DNA of 60,557 nucleotides from an uncultured Prevotellamassilia sp. (lineage in GTDB: Bacteria; Bacteroidota; Bacteroidia; Bacteroidales; Bacteroidaceae), in contig CAKQOG010000012.1 in assembly GCA_934255485.1 (NCBI GenBank), positions 1 to 60,557 on the forward strand. The letters are read 5' to 3'. Below, piece after piece: positions 35,345-43,654 of this stretch (the first letter of the stretch is position 1; every line of letters starts with the position of its first letter). Made by a program: the position numbers and the translations under genes. The notes under the pieces were generated by a model. It saw only the letters and a program-made list of their open reading frames with translations. It had not been told where the DNA came from and ran no database searches.

Positions 35345-35403
35345 ACCAAATAAGTTCGGAAAAGTGTCGTGCTTGACACAAATCAGAAGTAATTAGTGCA
35401 TAC

Positions 35404-36720
35404 ATGAGGATAGAAAGAGACATAATAAATAAATTCAAGGATTGGAAAGATGCAGAAAATCATAAACCAATCCTGTTGAAAGGTGCCCGTCAGATAGGCA
35501 AGACCTGGGCCATGGAGGAATTCGGAAGGGAATGTTTCGATTACACGGCGAAGTTTGACTTTGACCGCCAGAAAGAATTGCAATCGGCTTTCACTGTGTC
35601 AAAGGAGCCGGCACGCATAATAAAGGAACTCGCCCTTTATAGCCAAGTTCCTCTTATTCCTGGCAAGACACTGCTCATATTCGATGAGATACAAGAATGT
35701 GAAGAAGCGCTCAACTCGTTGAAGTATTTTTGTGAGGATGCTCCCGAATGGCATATTATTGCAGCAGGTTCGCTGTTGGGAGTGGCTGTGAAAAGGAGGA
35801 GAATGACCGTACCAGTGGGAAAGGTGCAGGTTATGCGTATGTATCCGATTACGTTCAAAGAGTATCTGCGAGCCAGCGACATCCAGACATTCAATTTTGT
35901 AGAGAAGATAGAGCGACCAGAGAAACTGCCTCTCATCATACTTGACAAATTGAAATCTGAGTATCGTAGATACATGGTATCTGGAGGAATGCCCGAAGCT
36001 GCCGTAGGTATGCTTGAAAATCTTGGCATGCAAGCAGTGGATGACATATTGCAAGGCATTTTAGACTTGTATGAGCTTGACTTTGCCAAGTATGCAGAAC
36101 CTCGCGAGATACCGCGCATTCATGCCATCTGGCACTCGCTTCCATTTCAACTTGCCAAGGAAAACCGTAAGTTTATCTATAAGGTTATAAAGAAAGGAGC
36201 AAGAAGCCGTGACTACGAGGATGCTTTGCTGTGGCTTGAAGACTCTGGTATGATATATCGGGTGAATGCTGTGTCGAAACCGGGAATGCCGCTGAGTGCT
36301 TACGAAGAACCAGACATATTTAAAGTTTATGCCAGTGACTGCGGACTGTTGCGGCGTTTGGCTGGGCTACCAGGAAGCATCGTCATTGACCCGACAGCCA
36401 ACTACACTGAATTCAAAGGCGCAATGGCAGAGAATGCCGTGTTGCAAAGTCTGTTGCCTTCATATGGTTCAATGCCTTATTATTGGTCTTCGGAAGGCAA
36501 AGCAGAGATAGAGTTTCTGTTACAGCGAGAGGATGAGATAATTCCGGTTGAGGTAAAGGCCGAAAATTGTGTCAGCGGAAGGAGTATTGTTGTTTATAAT
36601 GAACGTTATCAGCCCCAAAACCGCATACGTTTCTCATTTCTCAACTTACAGCAAAACTGTGGGATGCTTGCATGCCCTTCACCTTTAGCAGAATGGTCCA
36701 TGAAATGGTTGCTCAAATAA
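35404..36720 (+). CDS. AAA family ATPase with DUF4143 domain (second of two)
   Basis: This 438-residue protein has Walker A LLKGARQIGKTWAM near residue 26 and Walker B LLIFDEIQEC near residue 96. The sensor region is HIIAAGSLLGVAV, then VMRMYPITFKEYL and YMVSGGMPEA. The C-terminal DUF4143 domain contains FKGAMAENAVLQSL and the nuclease-like AEIEFLLQREDEIIPVEVKAEN (E...EVK). It belongs to a different branch from the ATPase at 33749: the two differ in Walker A region, spacing and C-terminus. It is therefore not a simple gene duplicate. It has its own promoter and lies between copies of the DUF2795 3' end. Confidence 0.92.
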   Translation: MRIERDIINKFKDWKDAENHKPILLKGARQIGKTWAMEEFGRECFDYTAKFDFDRQKELQSAFTVSKEPARIIKELALYSQVPLIPGKTLLIFDEIQECEEALNSLKYFCEDAPEWHIIAAGSLLGVAVKRRRMTVPVGKVQVMRMYPITFKEYLRASDIQTFNFVEKIERPEKLPLIILDKLKSEYRRYMVSGGMPEAAVGMLENLGMQAVDDILQGILDLYELDFAKYAEPREIPRIHAIWHSLPFQLAKENRKFIYKVIKKGARSRDYEDALLWLEDSGMIYRVNAVSKPGMPLSAYEEPDIFKVYASDCGLLRRLAGLPGSIVIDPTANYTEFKGAMAENAVLQSLLPSYGSMPYYWSSEGKAEIEFLLQREDEIIPVEVKAENCVSGRSIVVYNERYQPQNRIRFSFLNLQQNCGMLACPSPLAEWSMKWLLK

Positions 36721-36741
36721 TTGTCAAGCAAAAGTGATTCG

Positions 36742-36832
36742 TTTCGCCTTTTATGATCTTTCACTACAAAATAAAATGATCGAAAAGGCTGACGCAATAG
36801 TATAATCACTTGAAGCCCAACATGCCTTGTCC
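36742..36832 (+). repeat. Segment C, copy 2 (after second ATPase gene)
   Basis: It begins TTTCGCCTTTTATGATCTTT, homologous to 35042-35124, and includes TCACTACAAAATAAAAT and TCACTTGAAGCCC. It again runs directly into a copy of the DUF2795 3' end. Confidence 0.88.
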
Positions 36833-36854
36833 CTCTTCAACGAGGACGAGTATT
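36833..36854 (+). repeat. Direct repeat copy 3 (short): core of DUF2795 gene end
   Basis: 22 bp starting CTCTTCAACGAGGACGAG, identical to 33512-33533. Similarity stops at the TATT that contains the stop in copy 1; TGATTATTCTCC follows here. This gives the minimal shared core. Confidence 0.9.
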
Positions 36855-36909
36855 GATTATTCTCCACAAATCTGAATAGTAAAAAAGTATTTATACAGCT
36901 GATAATGTA

Positions 36910-36960
36910 AAAATAAGGATATCATTTATATGTATAGTATGAATGATATCCTTGTTTTTA
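36910..36960 (+). terminator. Terminator downstream of the ATPase region
   Basis: Perfect 12-bp stem AAGGATATCATT (36915-36926) and AATGATATCCTT (36942-36953), followed by GTTTTTA. Confidence 0.8.
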
Positions 36961-37067
36961 TAGGTACTTCTTATTCAGCTTTGTTCTACGTATTTCAGAC
37001 AATTTAATACATAGCCTATGTATTGTGTTTATTAAGTAAAGACTTTCGGGATATAAGATAAAAGTTG

Positions 37068-37075
37068 TATATTTG
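37068..37075 (+). promoter_or_regulatory. Candidate -7 element for the LemA-like gene
   Basis: TATATTTG matches TAnnTTTG, 69 bp before the start at 37144. The -33 is weak (TTTC near 37044). Confidence 0.45.
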
Positions 37076-37143
37076 TGATGGTAATATAATGTCTTGAATA
37101 TTTACTTTAAACGAACTTATAACCCTAAAAATATTTTTCAACA

Positions 37144-37893
37144 ATGGCTAACTTGCTAGATGAAACACAAGGACCTATCAATAACGAAGGCCGTGAAATA
37201 CATGTTATTGATCGACAAATACCAGTGACAATAACTTTTAAATCAACACTTTTTGAAATTGCGTTGTGGATAACTATCCCCATATTGGTATTGCTCTATG
37301 TTTGCTTTATGGGCAATCAACTTGAGTCGCCTGCAATGGTGGCGGTAGTGGGATGCTTGTTGGGAATGTTGCCCGGAGTTATCTTTATATTCATGAAAAT
37401 ATCGGCTCGTAACTATTTTATGCAACTTGAGCAACGCATACAAGCTGAAGCCTCTAATATAGACAACTACCTTGAACAACGTGTGCAGATATTGCAAAAT
37501 GTGGTGGGAATAGTAGATCGTGCTATAGACCTTGATAAGGATGTAATGAAAGCTGTTGCAGCCTTGCGTGGTGGAAAGATTAGCGATACCAATCGTAGCG
37601 ATGTAAATAACCAACTCAACGTTGCTTGCGGGCAATTGTTTCCACAGGTTGAGGCATATCCTGAACTAAAGGCACACCAAGCCATAGCAGATGCAATGCA
37701 ACAAAACAACTATTTGCAGCGTGAGATAACAGCAGCACGCTCTGTATATAATAGCAGAGTGACACAATGGAACACCGACATCTTTTCATGGCCAACCAAT
37801 ATGATAGTTGCTGCACGTCAAGGATACACCACACGTATTCCGTTTACTATATCGGCAGAGACAAGAGAAATGGCACGTAGCAAGTTTTTCTAA
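37144..37893 (+). CDS. LemA family membrane protein
   Basis: This 249-residue protein has two adjacent membrane segments (about residues 38-58 and 61-88) in the N-terminal third. A long helical region with LemA-type features follows (YLEQRVQILQNVVGIVDRAIDLDKDVMKAVAALR, then LNVACGQLFPQVEAYPELKAHQAIADAMQ...AARSVYNSRVTQWNTDIFSWP). LemA proteins have a helical-bundle fold and unknown role. The usual LemA anchor is a single N-terminal segment, so the double segment is a variation. It is followed after 25 bp by a gene for a large membrane protein, a probable partner. Confidence 0.82.
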   Translation: MANLLDETQGPINNEGREIHVIDRQIPVTITFKSTLFEIALWITIPILVLLYVCFMGNQLESPAMVAVVGCLLGMLPGVIFIFMKISARNYFMQLEQRIQAEASNIDNYLEQRVQILQNVVGIVDRAIDLDKDVMKAVAALRGGKISDTNRSDVNNQLNVACGQLFPQVEAYPELKAHQAIADAMQQNNYLQREITAARSVYNSRVTQWNTDIFSWPTNMIVAARQGYTTRIPFTISAETREMARSKFF

Positions 37894-37918
37894 ACTTCGG
37901 TAGCAATCTCTTAATATA

Positions 37919-39661
37919 ATGGCTATGGTAGTAGAGGATATTTATGACCCTTTGGACGAATATGTTAATACCTTTGAACCACGATTTAAGCAAGTGGCCA
38001 AAGATACATTTGCACAACTCTCGAAAGAAGCAGAAGTGGATATTGATGCCAACCGACAAACGTGTAAACAGCTATACAAGGCTCAAGATGACTTGAATTC
38101 AGTAAAGTCGAAACTCGGTTGGACGATATTTCTATGTGTGGTGATGTGGGGCAGTGTGATAGGTGGCGGTGTTGCTATCTATAACATGTATGATAGGCTC
38201 GAGGCATGGGGAATTGTTCTTATAGCTATAGGTATTGCAATAGCTTTGTTATTGTTGTTTTGGAAAGTTCATCCACTAATCAAACGGTTGAAGAGTGAAC
38301 AAAATGAACTGAAAGAAAAAGTAACACAACATAAAAAAGAAGCATGGCAACAAATGGCATCCTTAAACCATTTGTACGATTGGGATGTACTAACACGCAT
38401 GATGACCCAAACCGTGCCTAAGTTAGAGTTTGATGCTTATTTCACTACGCAACGCTTGGCAGACCTTCAAGAAGTGTATGGTTGGGATGGCTCTTTCAAT
38501 AAAGAAAGGTCTGTTATATATTCACATTCAGGGCTTATCAATGGCAATCCATTCGTGCTTTGCCGTACGCGCAAAATGGAGATGGGAGCAAAAACATACT
38601 ATGGTTATAAAACCATATATTGGACAACCAGAGAGCGTGGAAGTGATGGCAAAATGCATGTGGTGCAACATTCAGAAACGCTTACGGCAAGCGTTACAGC
38701 CCCTTACCCAGGTTATTTTGAGAAAACACGACTTATCTATGGCAACATCGCTGCTCCCGATTTAAAGTTTTATCGTAAGCAAAGCGGACTTGCCAATCGT
38801 GAGGGTTCAATTTCGTATAAATGGCGAAAAAGGAAATTACGTAAGAAAAGTCGTGATCTAACGAACAACGACTTTGCCATGATGACCAACGAAGAGTTTG
38901 AAGTGGCTTTTGATACGAGTAATCGCAACAACAACCAGCAATATGCATTGCTCTTTACCCCATTGGCTCAAGCCAATATGCTCAAACTACTCAAAGATAA
39001 TAGTGTAGGCTATGGTGATGATTTTGACTTTGACAAAAACTGTATGATCAACACCATTATACCAGAGCACATACAATCTTTAGACCTTGACATGGACCCA
39101 CATCAGTATCAAAACTTTGATTATGATAAGGCAGAAAAGGACTTTTATAACATCAATGCTCGCTATTTTCGTGCCATATATTTCAGCTTAGCACCCTTGT
39201 TGTGCGTGCCCATGTATCAGCAGATAAGGTCGCAAAAGGATATATACGGACGCGATATGCAGCGCCATAGTTCCTTTTGGGAACACGAAGCACTTGCCAA
39301 CTTTTGGGGGCAAAACCACTTTAAGCATCCTCAATGTGTTACTGATTGCATATTGAAAACCGAAAAGAAACAGACATCTGGAGACAGTTCTTCGATAACT
39401 GTTTATGCCTATGGTTATCGTGTAGAAAAACGCATCTCTTATATTACTAAGTGGGGTGGCGATGGAAGAACACATCAAGTGCCTGTTTATTGGGATGAAT
39501 ATCTACCTGTAACAGGACAGGGTAGTATGGACATCACCGAAGACAATCATTACGATGATGTAAAAGTCAGCCAACACCAACGCATAGCCCATGTATCAGA
39601 GGTGCTCAAGGCCTCGGGCATGGACGTATACAGAAGGCATATTGTGTCAAAACTACAGTAG
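37919..39661 (+). CDS. Large membrane protein of unknown function, LemA partner
   Basis: This 580-residue protein has a helical N-terminal part, two membrane segments at about residues 85-135 (TIFLCVVMWGSVIGGGVAIY and WGIVLIAIGIAIALLLLFW), a short coiled coil, and a large soluble C-terminal region rich in Tyr and charged residues. It contains NGNPFVLCRTRKMEMGAKTYYGYKTIYW and a basic patch KWRKRKLRKKSR. I do not recognise catalytic motifs. Pairs of a LemA protein with a larger membrane protein of this layout occur in several bacteria, including mycoplasmas, with no known role. The two genes are 25 bp apart and share a terminator. Confidence 0.75.
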   Translation: MAMVVEDIYDPLDEYVNTFEPRFKQVAKDTFAQLSKEAEVDIDANRQTCKQLYKAQDDLNSVKSKLGWTIFLCVVMWGSVIGGGVAIYNMYDRLEAWGIVLIAIGIAIALLLLFWKVHPLIKRLKSEQNELKEKVTQHKKEAWQQMASLNHLYDWDVLTRMMTQTVPKLEFDAYFTTQRLADLQEVYGWDGSFNKERSVIYSHSGLINGNPFVLCRTRKMEMGAKTYYGYKTIYWTTRERGSDGKMHVVQHSETLTASVTAPYPGYFEKTRLIYGNIAAPDLKFYRKQSGLANREGSISYKWRKRKLRKKSRDLTNNDFAMMTNEEFEVAFDTSNRNNNQQYALLFTPLAQANMLKLLKDNSVGYGDDFDFDKNCMINTIIPEHIQSLDLDMDPHQYQNFDYDKAEKDFYNINARYFRAIYFSLAPLLCVPMYQQIRSQKDIYGRDMQRHSSFWEHEALANFWGQNHFKHPQCVTDCILKTEKKQTSGDSSSITVYAYGYRVEKRISYITKWGGDGRTHQVPVYWDEYLPVTGQGSMDITEDNHYDDVKVSQHQRIAHVSEVLKASGMDVYRRHIVSKLQ

Positions 39662-39688
39662 CAAAAGATACATGTAGTTACATCATAC

Positions 39689-39740
39689 AAACGATATGAG
39701 AAACTTTAGAAAACTCCTAAAATTCTCATATCGTTTTTCT
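39689..39740 (+). terminator. Terminator of the LemA pair
   Basis: Perfect 14-bp stem AAACGATATGAGAA (39689-39702) with TTCTCATATCGTTT (39723-39736), followed by T residues. Confidence 0.9.
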
Positions 39741-39800
39741 ATATAACCACTCTATATAGTTATCAAAGAATAGCATAAATAGGTTTTTTGAATTTAAACT

Positions 39801-39831
39801 TTTGGCATAAGCCTTTTTTCTGTTACCTTTG
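39801..39831 (+). promoter_or_regulatory. Promoter of the type IX secretion operon
   Basis: TTTG (39801-39804), a 19-bp spacer and TACCTTTG (39824-39831): a consensus Bacteroidota promoter 30 bp before porP. Confidence 0.75.
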
Positions 39832-39860
39832 CATAGGTATATATACAATAATAAACACAG

Positions 39861-40814
39861 ATGCATTCTGTCAATCCCTTGTTAAGAAAAATGTGTGTGC
39901 TCGCAACGCTTTCTGTTGTGGGCTTAAAAGCATGGGCACAACAAGACCCAGCCCTCTCACATTATTGGTTGATAGAACCGCAATTCAACCCTGCCGCCGT
40001 AGGTCGTTCACCGTTATTGAGTATCACCGCAGCATTACAAACACATGCTTCGGGTTACGAAAATGCTGGCAACACCATGTATGCAGGAGCAGATATGGCC
40101 TTTCAGATAGGGCGTACACGTCATGGAGTAGGCGTGCTTTTTCAAAATGATGAGTTTGGTTTGTTCTCGCACAAACGTTTCACTGTGCAGTATGCCTATC
40201 ATTTCAAACTATGGGGCGGAACGCTTAGTGCAGGTGCAGAGGTGGATATGCTTAACGAAACCATCAATGGTTCGAAAGCCGATCTAAACGATGCAAGCGA
40301 CCCGGCCATACCTACTACAGACTTAAGTGGATCAAAGTTTGATGCATCAGTAGGTTTATTTTATACCCATAAAAGATGGTATGCAGGTTTGGCTATTCAG
40401 CACGTAACCTCCCCGTTAGTAAAGCTTGGCGAAACAAACGAATATAAGGTAAAATCGCTATACAATTTTACGGCATCATACAATATAAAGCTTAAAAGTC
40501 CGTTATTTACTATAGTACCATCCACGTTGTTGCGCTACGACTGTACAGCATTTCGTGCCGATATAACTGCCCGATTGCAGTATGCACACGAAAAAAAACG
40601 GCTTTATGCAGGCTTAGGATACAGTCCACAACACGCTGTTATAGGTTTTGTAGGTGGCATGTTCCATGGTGTAGACTTAGGTTATTCATACGAGGCCAAC
40701 ACCTCAGGTATGGGGGTAGGAGCAGGCCAACATGAGATAACACTCGGTTATAGGCTCGACCTAAATTTAGGTAAAAAAGGAAAGAACGTGCATCGAAGCG
40801 TAAGATGGTTGTAA
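39861..40814 (+). CDS. porP: Type IX secretion outer-membrane protein PorP/SprF
   Basis: This 317-residue protein has a signal peptide ending KAWAQ and the start of the mature protein typical of PorP/SprF: QQDPALSHYWLIEPQFNPAAVG. The rest has the amphipathic strands of an outer-membrane barrel (for example YAYHFKLWGGTLSAGAEVDM). In type IX secretion PorP is an outer-membrane component linked with the PorK/N ring. It is the first gene of the operon porP-porK-porL-porM-porN, and a consensus promoter precedes it. Some genomes carry many PorP-like proteins tied to single cargo; this copy, next to porK, is the core one. Confidence 0.92.
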   Translation: MHSVNPLLRKMCVLATLSVVGLKAWAQQDPALSHYWLIEPQFNPAAVGRSPLLSITAALQTHASGYENAGNTMYAGADMAFQIGRTRHGVGVLFQNDEFGLFSHKRFTVQYAYHFKLWGGTLSAGAEVDMLNETINGSKADLNDASDPAIPTTDLSGSKFDASVGLFYTHKRWYAGLAIQHVTSPLVKLGETNEYKVKSLYNFTASYNIKLKSPLFTIVPSTLLRYDCTAFRADITARLQYAHEKKRLYAGLGYSPQHAVIGFVGGMFHGVDLGYSYEANTSGMGVGAGQHEITLGYRLDLNLGKKGKNVHRSVRWL

Positions 40815-40850
40815 AAACAGACATAGATTAAAGAGGTATAAACACAAAAA

Positions 40851-42302
40851 ATGAAACAATCTATATTTATAATAGCAGCATTGCTGACAGCTTGCGGGCT
40901 ACTCAACTCTTGCATGGGAGGGAGCAAGTCTATGATGAGCGGTGGCGAAGTTACTGGTTCAAAAGCAGCTTCATTCACAGAGCCTACCCCCTATGGTATG
41001 GTAGAGGTTAAGCGTGGCTACCTCAAGGTGGGCATTGATAAAAACGACTCTTTGTGGGGAACTGTTACACCTCAAAAGGATATTTCTGTAGATGGCTTTT
41101 GGATGGATCAAACAGAAGTAACAAACTCTATGTATCGCCAGTTCGTAGAGTGGGTGAGAGACTCAATCATACGCGAACGTTTGGCCGATCCACAATATGG
41201 TGGCGACGAAACCTATAAGATAGAGGTAGATCGCAATGGCGATCCTGTCACTCCACATCTTAATTGGTCGAAACCCATACCTTGGCGCAAACCTAACGAA
41301 GACCAAGAACGTGCCATCAATAGCGTATACTACACACATCCTATAGATGGCACAAAGATGATTGATACCAAGCAACTCAATTATCGTTACGAAATATTTG
41401 ATTACGAAAAGGCTGCTATGCGCAAGTATAGGCTCGACCCTAAAGAGCGTTCGCTAAACACCGACTCTCCTGTAGACCCCGATGAAGTGGTGATGATATC
41501 AAAAGATACAGCCTATATCGATGATAATGGCCAGATTGTACGACAAACAATCGAACGTCCTTTGTCAAGTCTTTACGACTTTCTGAACACATATATCGTA
41601 CCCGTCTACCCCGACACCACTGTTTGGGTAAACGACTTTACAAATGCCAACAATGAGCAGTATATGAAGTATTACTTCTCATCTGCCAACTACAACGACT
41701 ATCCTGTTGTTGGTGTAACATGGGAACAAGCTGAAGCTTTCTGCGCTTGGCGAACCAATTATCTGCTCAAAGGTATGGGTGCTCAAGCACGTTTCATACA
41801 ACGCTATCGCCTACCTACAGAGGTGGAGTGGGAGTATGCAGCTCGTGGCAAAGAGGGCAATCCCTATCCGTGGGAGGGCATCGAAGCCAAAAGCAAAGAG
41901 GGGTGTTTCTATGCCAATTTCAAGCCCGACAAAGGCAATTATACCGATGATGGCAACCTTATAACATCGCGTGTAGGCATATATGGCGCCAATTCAAATG
42001 GACTTTTTGATATGGCTGGTAACGTGGCAGAATGGACAAGCACCGTTTATACAGAGGCGGGCGTAGACGCAATGGCTGACCTCAATCCACAGCTCTCTTA
42101 TAATGCCGCACTCGAAGATCCTTATGTGCTTAAACGCAAGAGTGTACGTGGCGGTTCATGGAAAGATCCCATGTCATACATCCGTTCTGCATGGCGCACA
42201 TGGGAGTATCAAAACCAACCACGCTCTTACATCGGTTTCCGTTGTGTACGTTCAAAAGCAAATACTACGAGCGCTACAAGCGTATCAAAGAAAAAGAGAT
42301 AA
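40851..42302 (+). CDS. porK: Type IX secretion lipoprotein PorK/GldK
   Basis: This 483-residue lipoprotein has a signal ending LLNSC (cysteine near residue 21). It has a sulfatase-modifying-factor fold: FWMDQTEVTNSMYRQFV, YPVVGVTWEQAEAFCAWR, RYRLPTEVEWEYAARG, GLFDMAGNVAEWTSTVY, VRGGSWKDP and the end YIGFRCVRSK. PorK forms with PorN the large periplasmic ring of the type IX translocon at the outer membrane. It follows porP after 36 bp. A long insert (about residues 100-270) separates the first and second core motifs, as in other GldK proteins. Confidence 0.95.
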   Translation: MKQSIFIIAALLTACGLLNSCMGGSKSMMSGGEVTGSKAASFTEPTPYGMVEVKRGYLKVGIDKNDSLWGTVTPQKDISVDGFWMDQTEVTNSMYRQFVEWVRDSIIRERLADPQYGGDETYKIEVDRNGDPVTPHLNWSKPIPWRKPNEDQERAINSVYYTHPIDGTKMIDTKQLNYRYEIFDYEKAAMRKYRLDPKERSLNTDSPVDPDEVVMISKDTAYIDDNGQIVRQTIERPLSSLYDFLNTYIVPVYPDTTVWVNDFTNANNEQYMKYYFSSANYNDYPVVGVTWEQAEAFCAWRTNYLLKGMGAQARFIQRYRLPTEVEWEYAARGKEGNPYPWEGIEAKSKEGCFYANFKPDKGNYTDDGNLITSRVGIYGANSNGLFDMAGNVAEWTSTVYTEAGVDAMADLNPQLSYNAALEDPYVLKRKSVRGGSWKDPMSYIRSAWRTWEYQNQPRSYIGFRCVRSKANTTSATSVSKKKR

Positions 42303-42421
42303 ACAAACCTACATATTGCAATAACTAAAATTGTGGTCGGTGTTGTGTGGTAAATAACTTCCCATTTAGGGTTGCATACATATCTACCTGTATACATCTC
42401 CACATTCCAATACTTGTTCTT

Positions 42422-43573
42422 ATGAGCAAAATAAATATTGTAATCCGTTTGCAACACTGGATGGATAGTGTTCCCGGACAAACATTCTTGAATTATGCCT
42501 ATTCATGGGGGGCTTCAATCGTAATTTTAGGTGCCTTATTCAAACTTACTCACTTGCCTGGAGGTAACATTATGCTATTCTTGGGTATGGGTACAGAGGT
42601 TGTAGTATTCTTTCTTTCTGCATTCGATCGCCCATTCGATAAGCAAGAAATAGGTAAAGTGCTACCTCATGATTACGAAACAGATGAGGAAATAGCAGCC
42701 AAAATGGGCATTGATTTAGACGATGACGAAGAGGGTAAAATAAAGATTACACCTACTCAAGACCAAGGTGTTGCAACAACTCCTGCTGCAAGTACAAATG
42801 CTTTGAATACTACTCAGCAACCTTCTGCTGCAGTTGGTGCAGGTGTAGCCTCTCCCGTTACTTCAACTTCAGCATCGGTTCAGTCTGGTCCCTCTGTGGC
42901 ATCTGCTCAGCCTGCGTCTTCGGTTGCAGAGGCAAGTGCAAACACAACGAGTGATGAAAAAAACAACACACAAGAGGCCGCACAAGCAGCTATCAATACC
43001 ATGACTGCACAAGGTGCTCAACCCTTTGAGGCTGAAGCGCAACGACTTGCCGAAATCATTCGTATGGCCAACGACGAACTTCTTCATCGTGCACAAGCAG
43101 TTCTATCGCCCGAGATGGAGCAAGCTACTCAAGACTATATAGAAAAGTTGCGCACACTTGCCGATACCTTTAAGAAGGTAGATGAACAAAGCGGCCGTTT
43201 GGCACGCGATAGCGAAGAGATGGAGAACCTTAATCGCACACTCACGGCCATTAACAAAACGTACGACTTACACTTTAAGAGCATCAGCCAACAAGTGGGT
43301 ACAATCGATCAAATTAATGAGCAAACACGCCGTTTGGCTCAGCAGATTGAGGAACTCAATGGTGTGTATGGACGTATGATTCAAGCTCTTACGGTGAATA
43401 TGCGCATGCAGCAACCAGCGCAACAACCTGCTCAGCAACAATCTATGCAGCCCCATCAACCACAGGGACAACAACCATACACCTCACAAGGTTATGCACC
43501 TCAACAGCCTAACAATGCAGGATGTGTTCCCCCACAAGGAGGAGGTTATACCCCCAATGGTTATCAGCAATAA
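42422..43573 (+). CDS. porL: Type IX secretion motor protein PorL/GldL
   Basis: This inner-membrane protein has 383 residues from ATG 42422 (MSKINIVIRLQHW). The frame opens at 42347, but the added residues are not family-like. There are two membrane helices near residues 24-65 (NYAYSWGASIVILGALFKL and IMLFLGMGTEVVVFFLSAF), with the conserved Glu between FLGMGTE and VVVF, proposed to conduct protons. The cytoplasmic part has an acidic segment, an Ala/Ser/Thr-rich linker (residues 110-190), a coiled coil (200-335) and a Gln/Pro-rich tail. With PorM it forms the rotary motor that powers type IX secretion. Confidence 0.94.
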   Translation: MSKINIVIRLQHWMDSVPGQTFLNYAYSWGASIVILGALFKLTHLPGGNIMLFLGMGTEVVVFFLSAFDRPFDKQEIGKVLPHDYETDEEIAAKMGIDLDDDEEGKIKITPTQDQGVATTPAASTNALNTTQQPSAAVGAGVASPVTSTSASVQSGPSVASAQPASSVAEASANTTSDEKNNTQEAAQAAINTMTAQGAQPFEAEAQRLAEIIRMANDELLHRAQAVLSPEMEQATQDYIEKLRTLADTFKKVDEQSGRLARDSEEMENLNRTLTAINKTYDLHFKSISQQVGTIDQINEQTRRLAQQIEELNGVYGRMIQALTVNMRMQQPAQQPAQQQSMQPHQPQGQQPYTSQGYAPQQPNNAGCVPPQGGGYTPNGYQQ

Positions 43574-43654
43574 GCCCAAAGAAAAGGCATGTCATAACTC
43601 ATATAGAGATTATATGCAACATTGCCCCAAACTCTATTTAAATAAAACGAATAA

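Larger units (their letters stand above)
35003..35403. other. Gap between ATPase genes built from repeats
   Basis: No gene is seen. It contains segment C1 (35042-35124), repeat copy 2 with its terminator (35125-35258), and the promoter of the second ATPase gene (35314-35344). Confidence 0.8.
36721..37143. other. Gap with segment C2, repeat copy 3, terminator and promoter
   Basis: No gene is seen in 423 bp. It holds segment C copy 2 (36742-36832), the short third copy of the DUF2795 end (36833-36854), a strong hairpin terminator (36910-36960) and a -7 element at 37068. Confidence 0.75.

Noticed and set aside
33749..36720. Toxin-antitoxin or defence system made of the two ATPases
   Set aside because: There is no toxin, nuclease effector or typical defence partner nearby, and each gene stands alone. 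Only the insertion pattern is supported.
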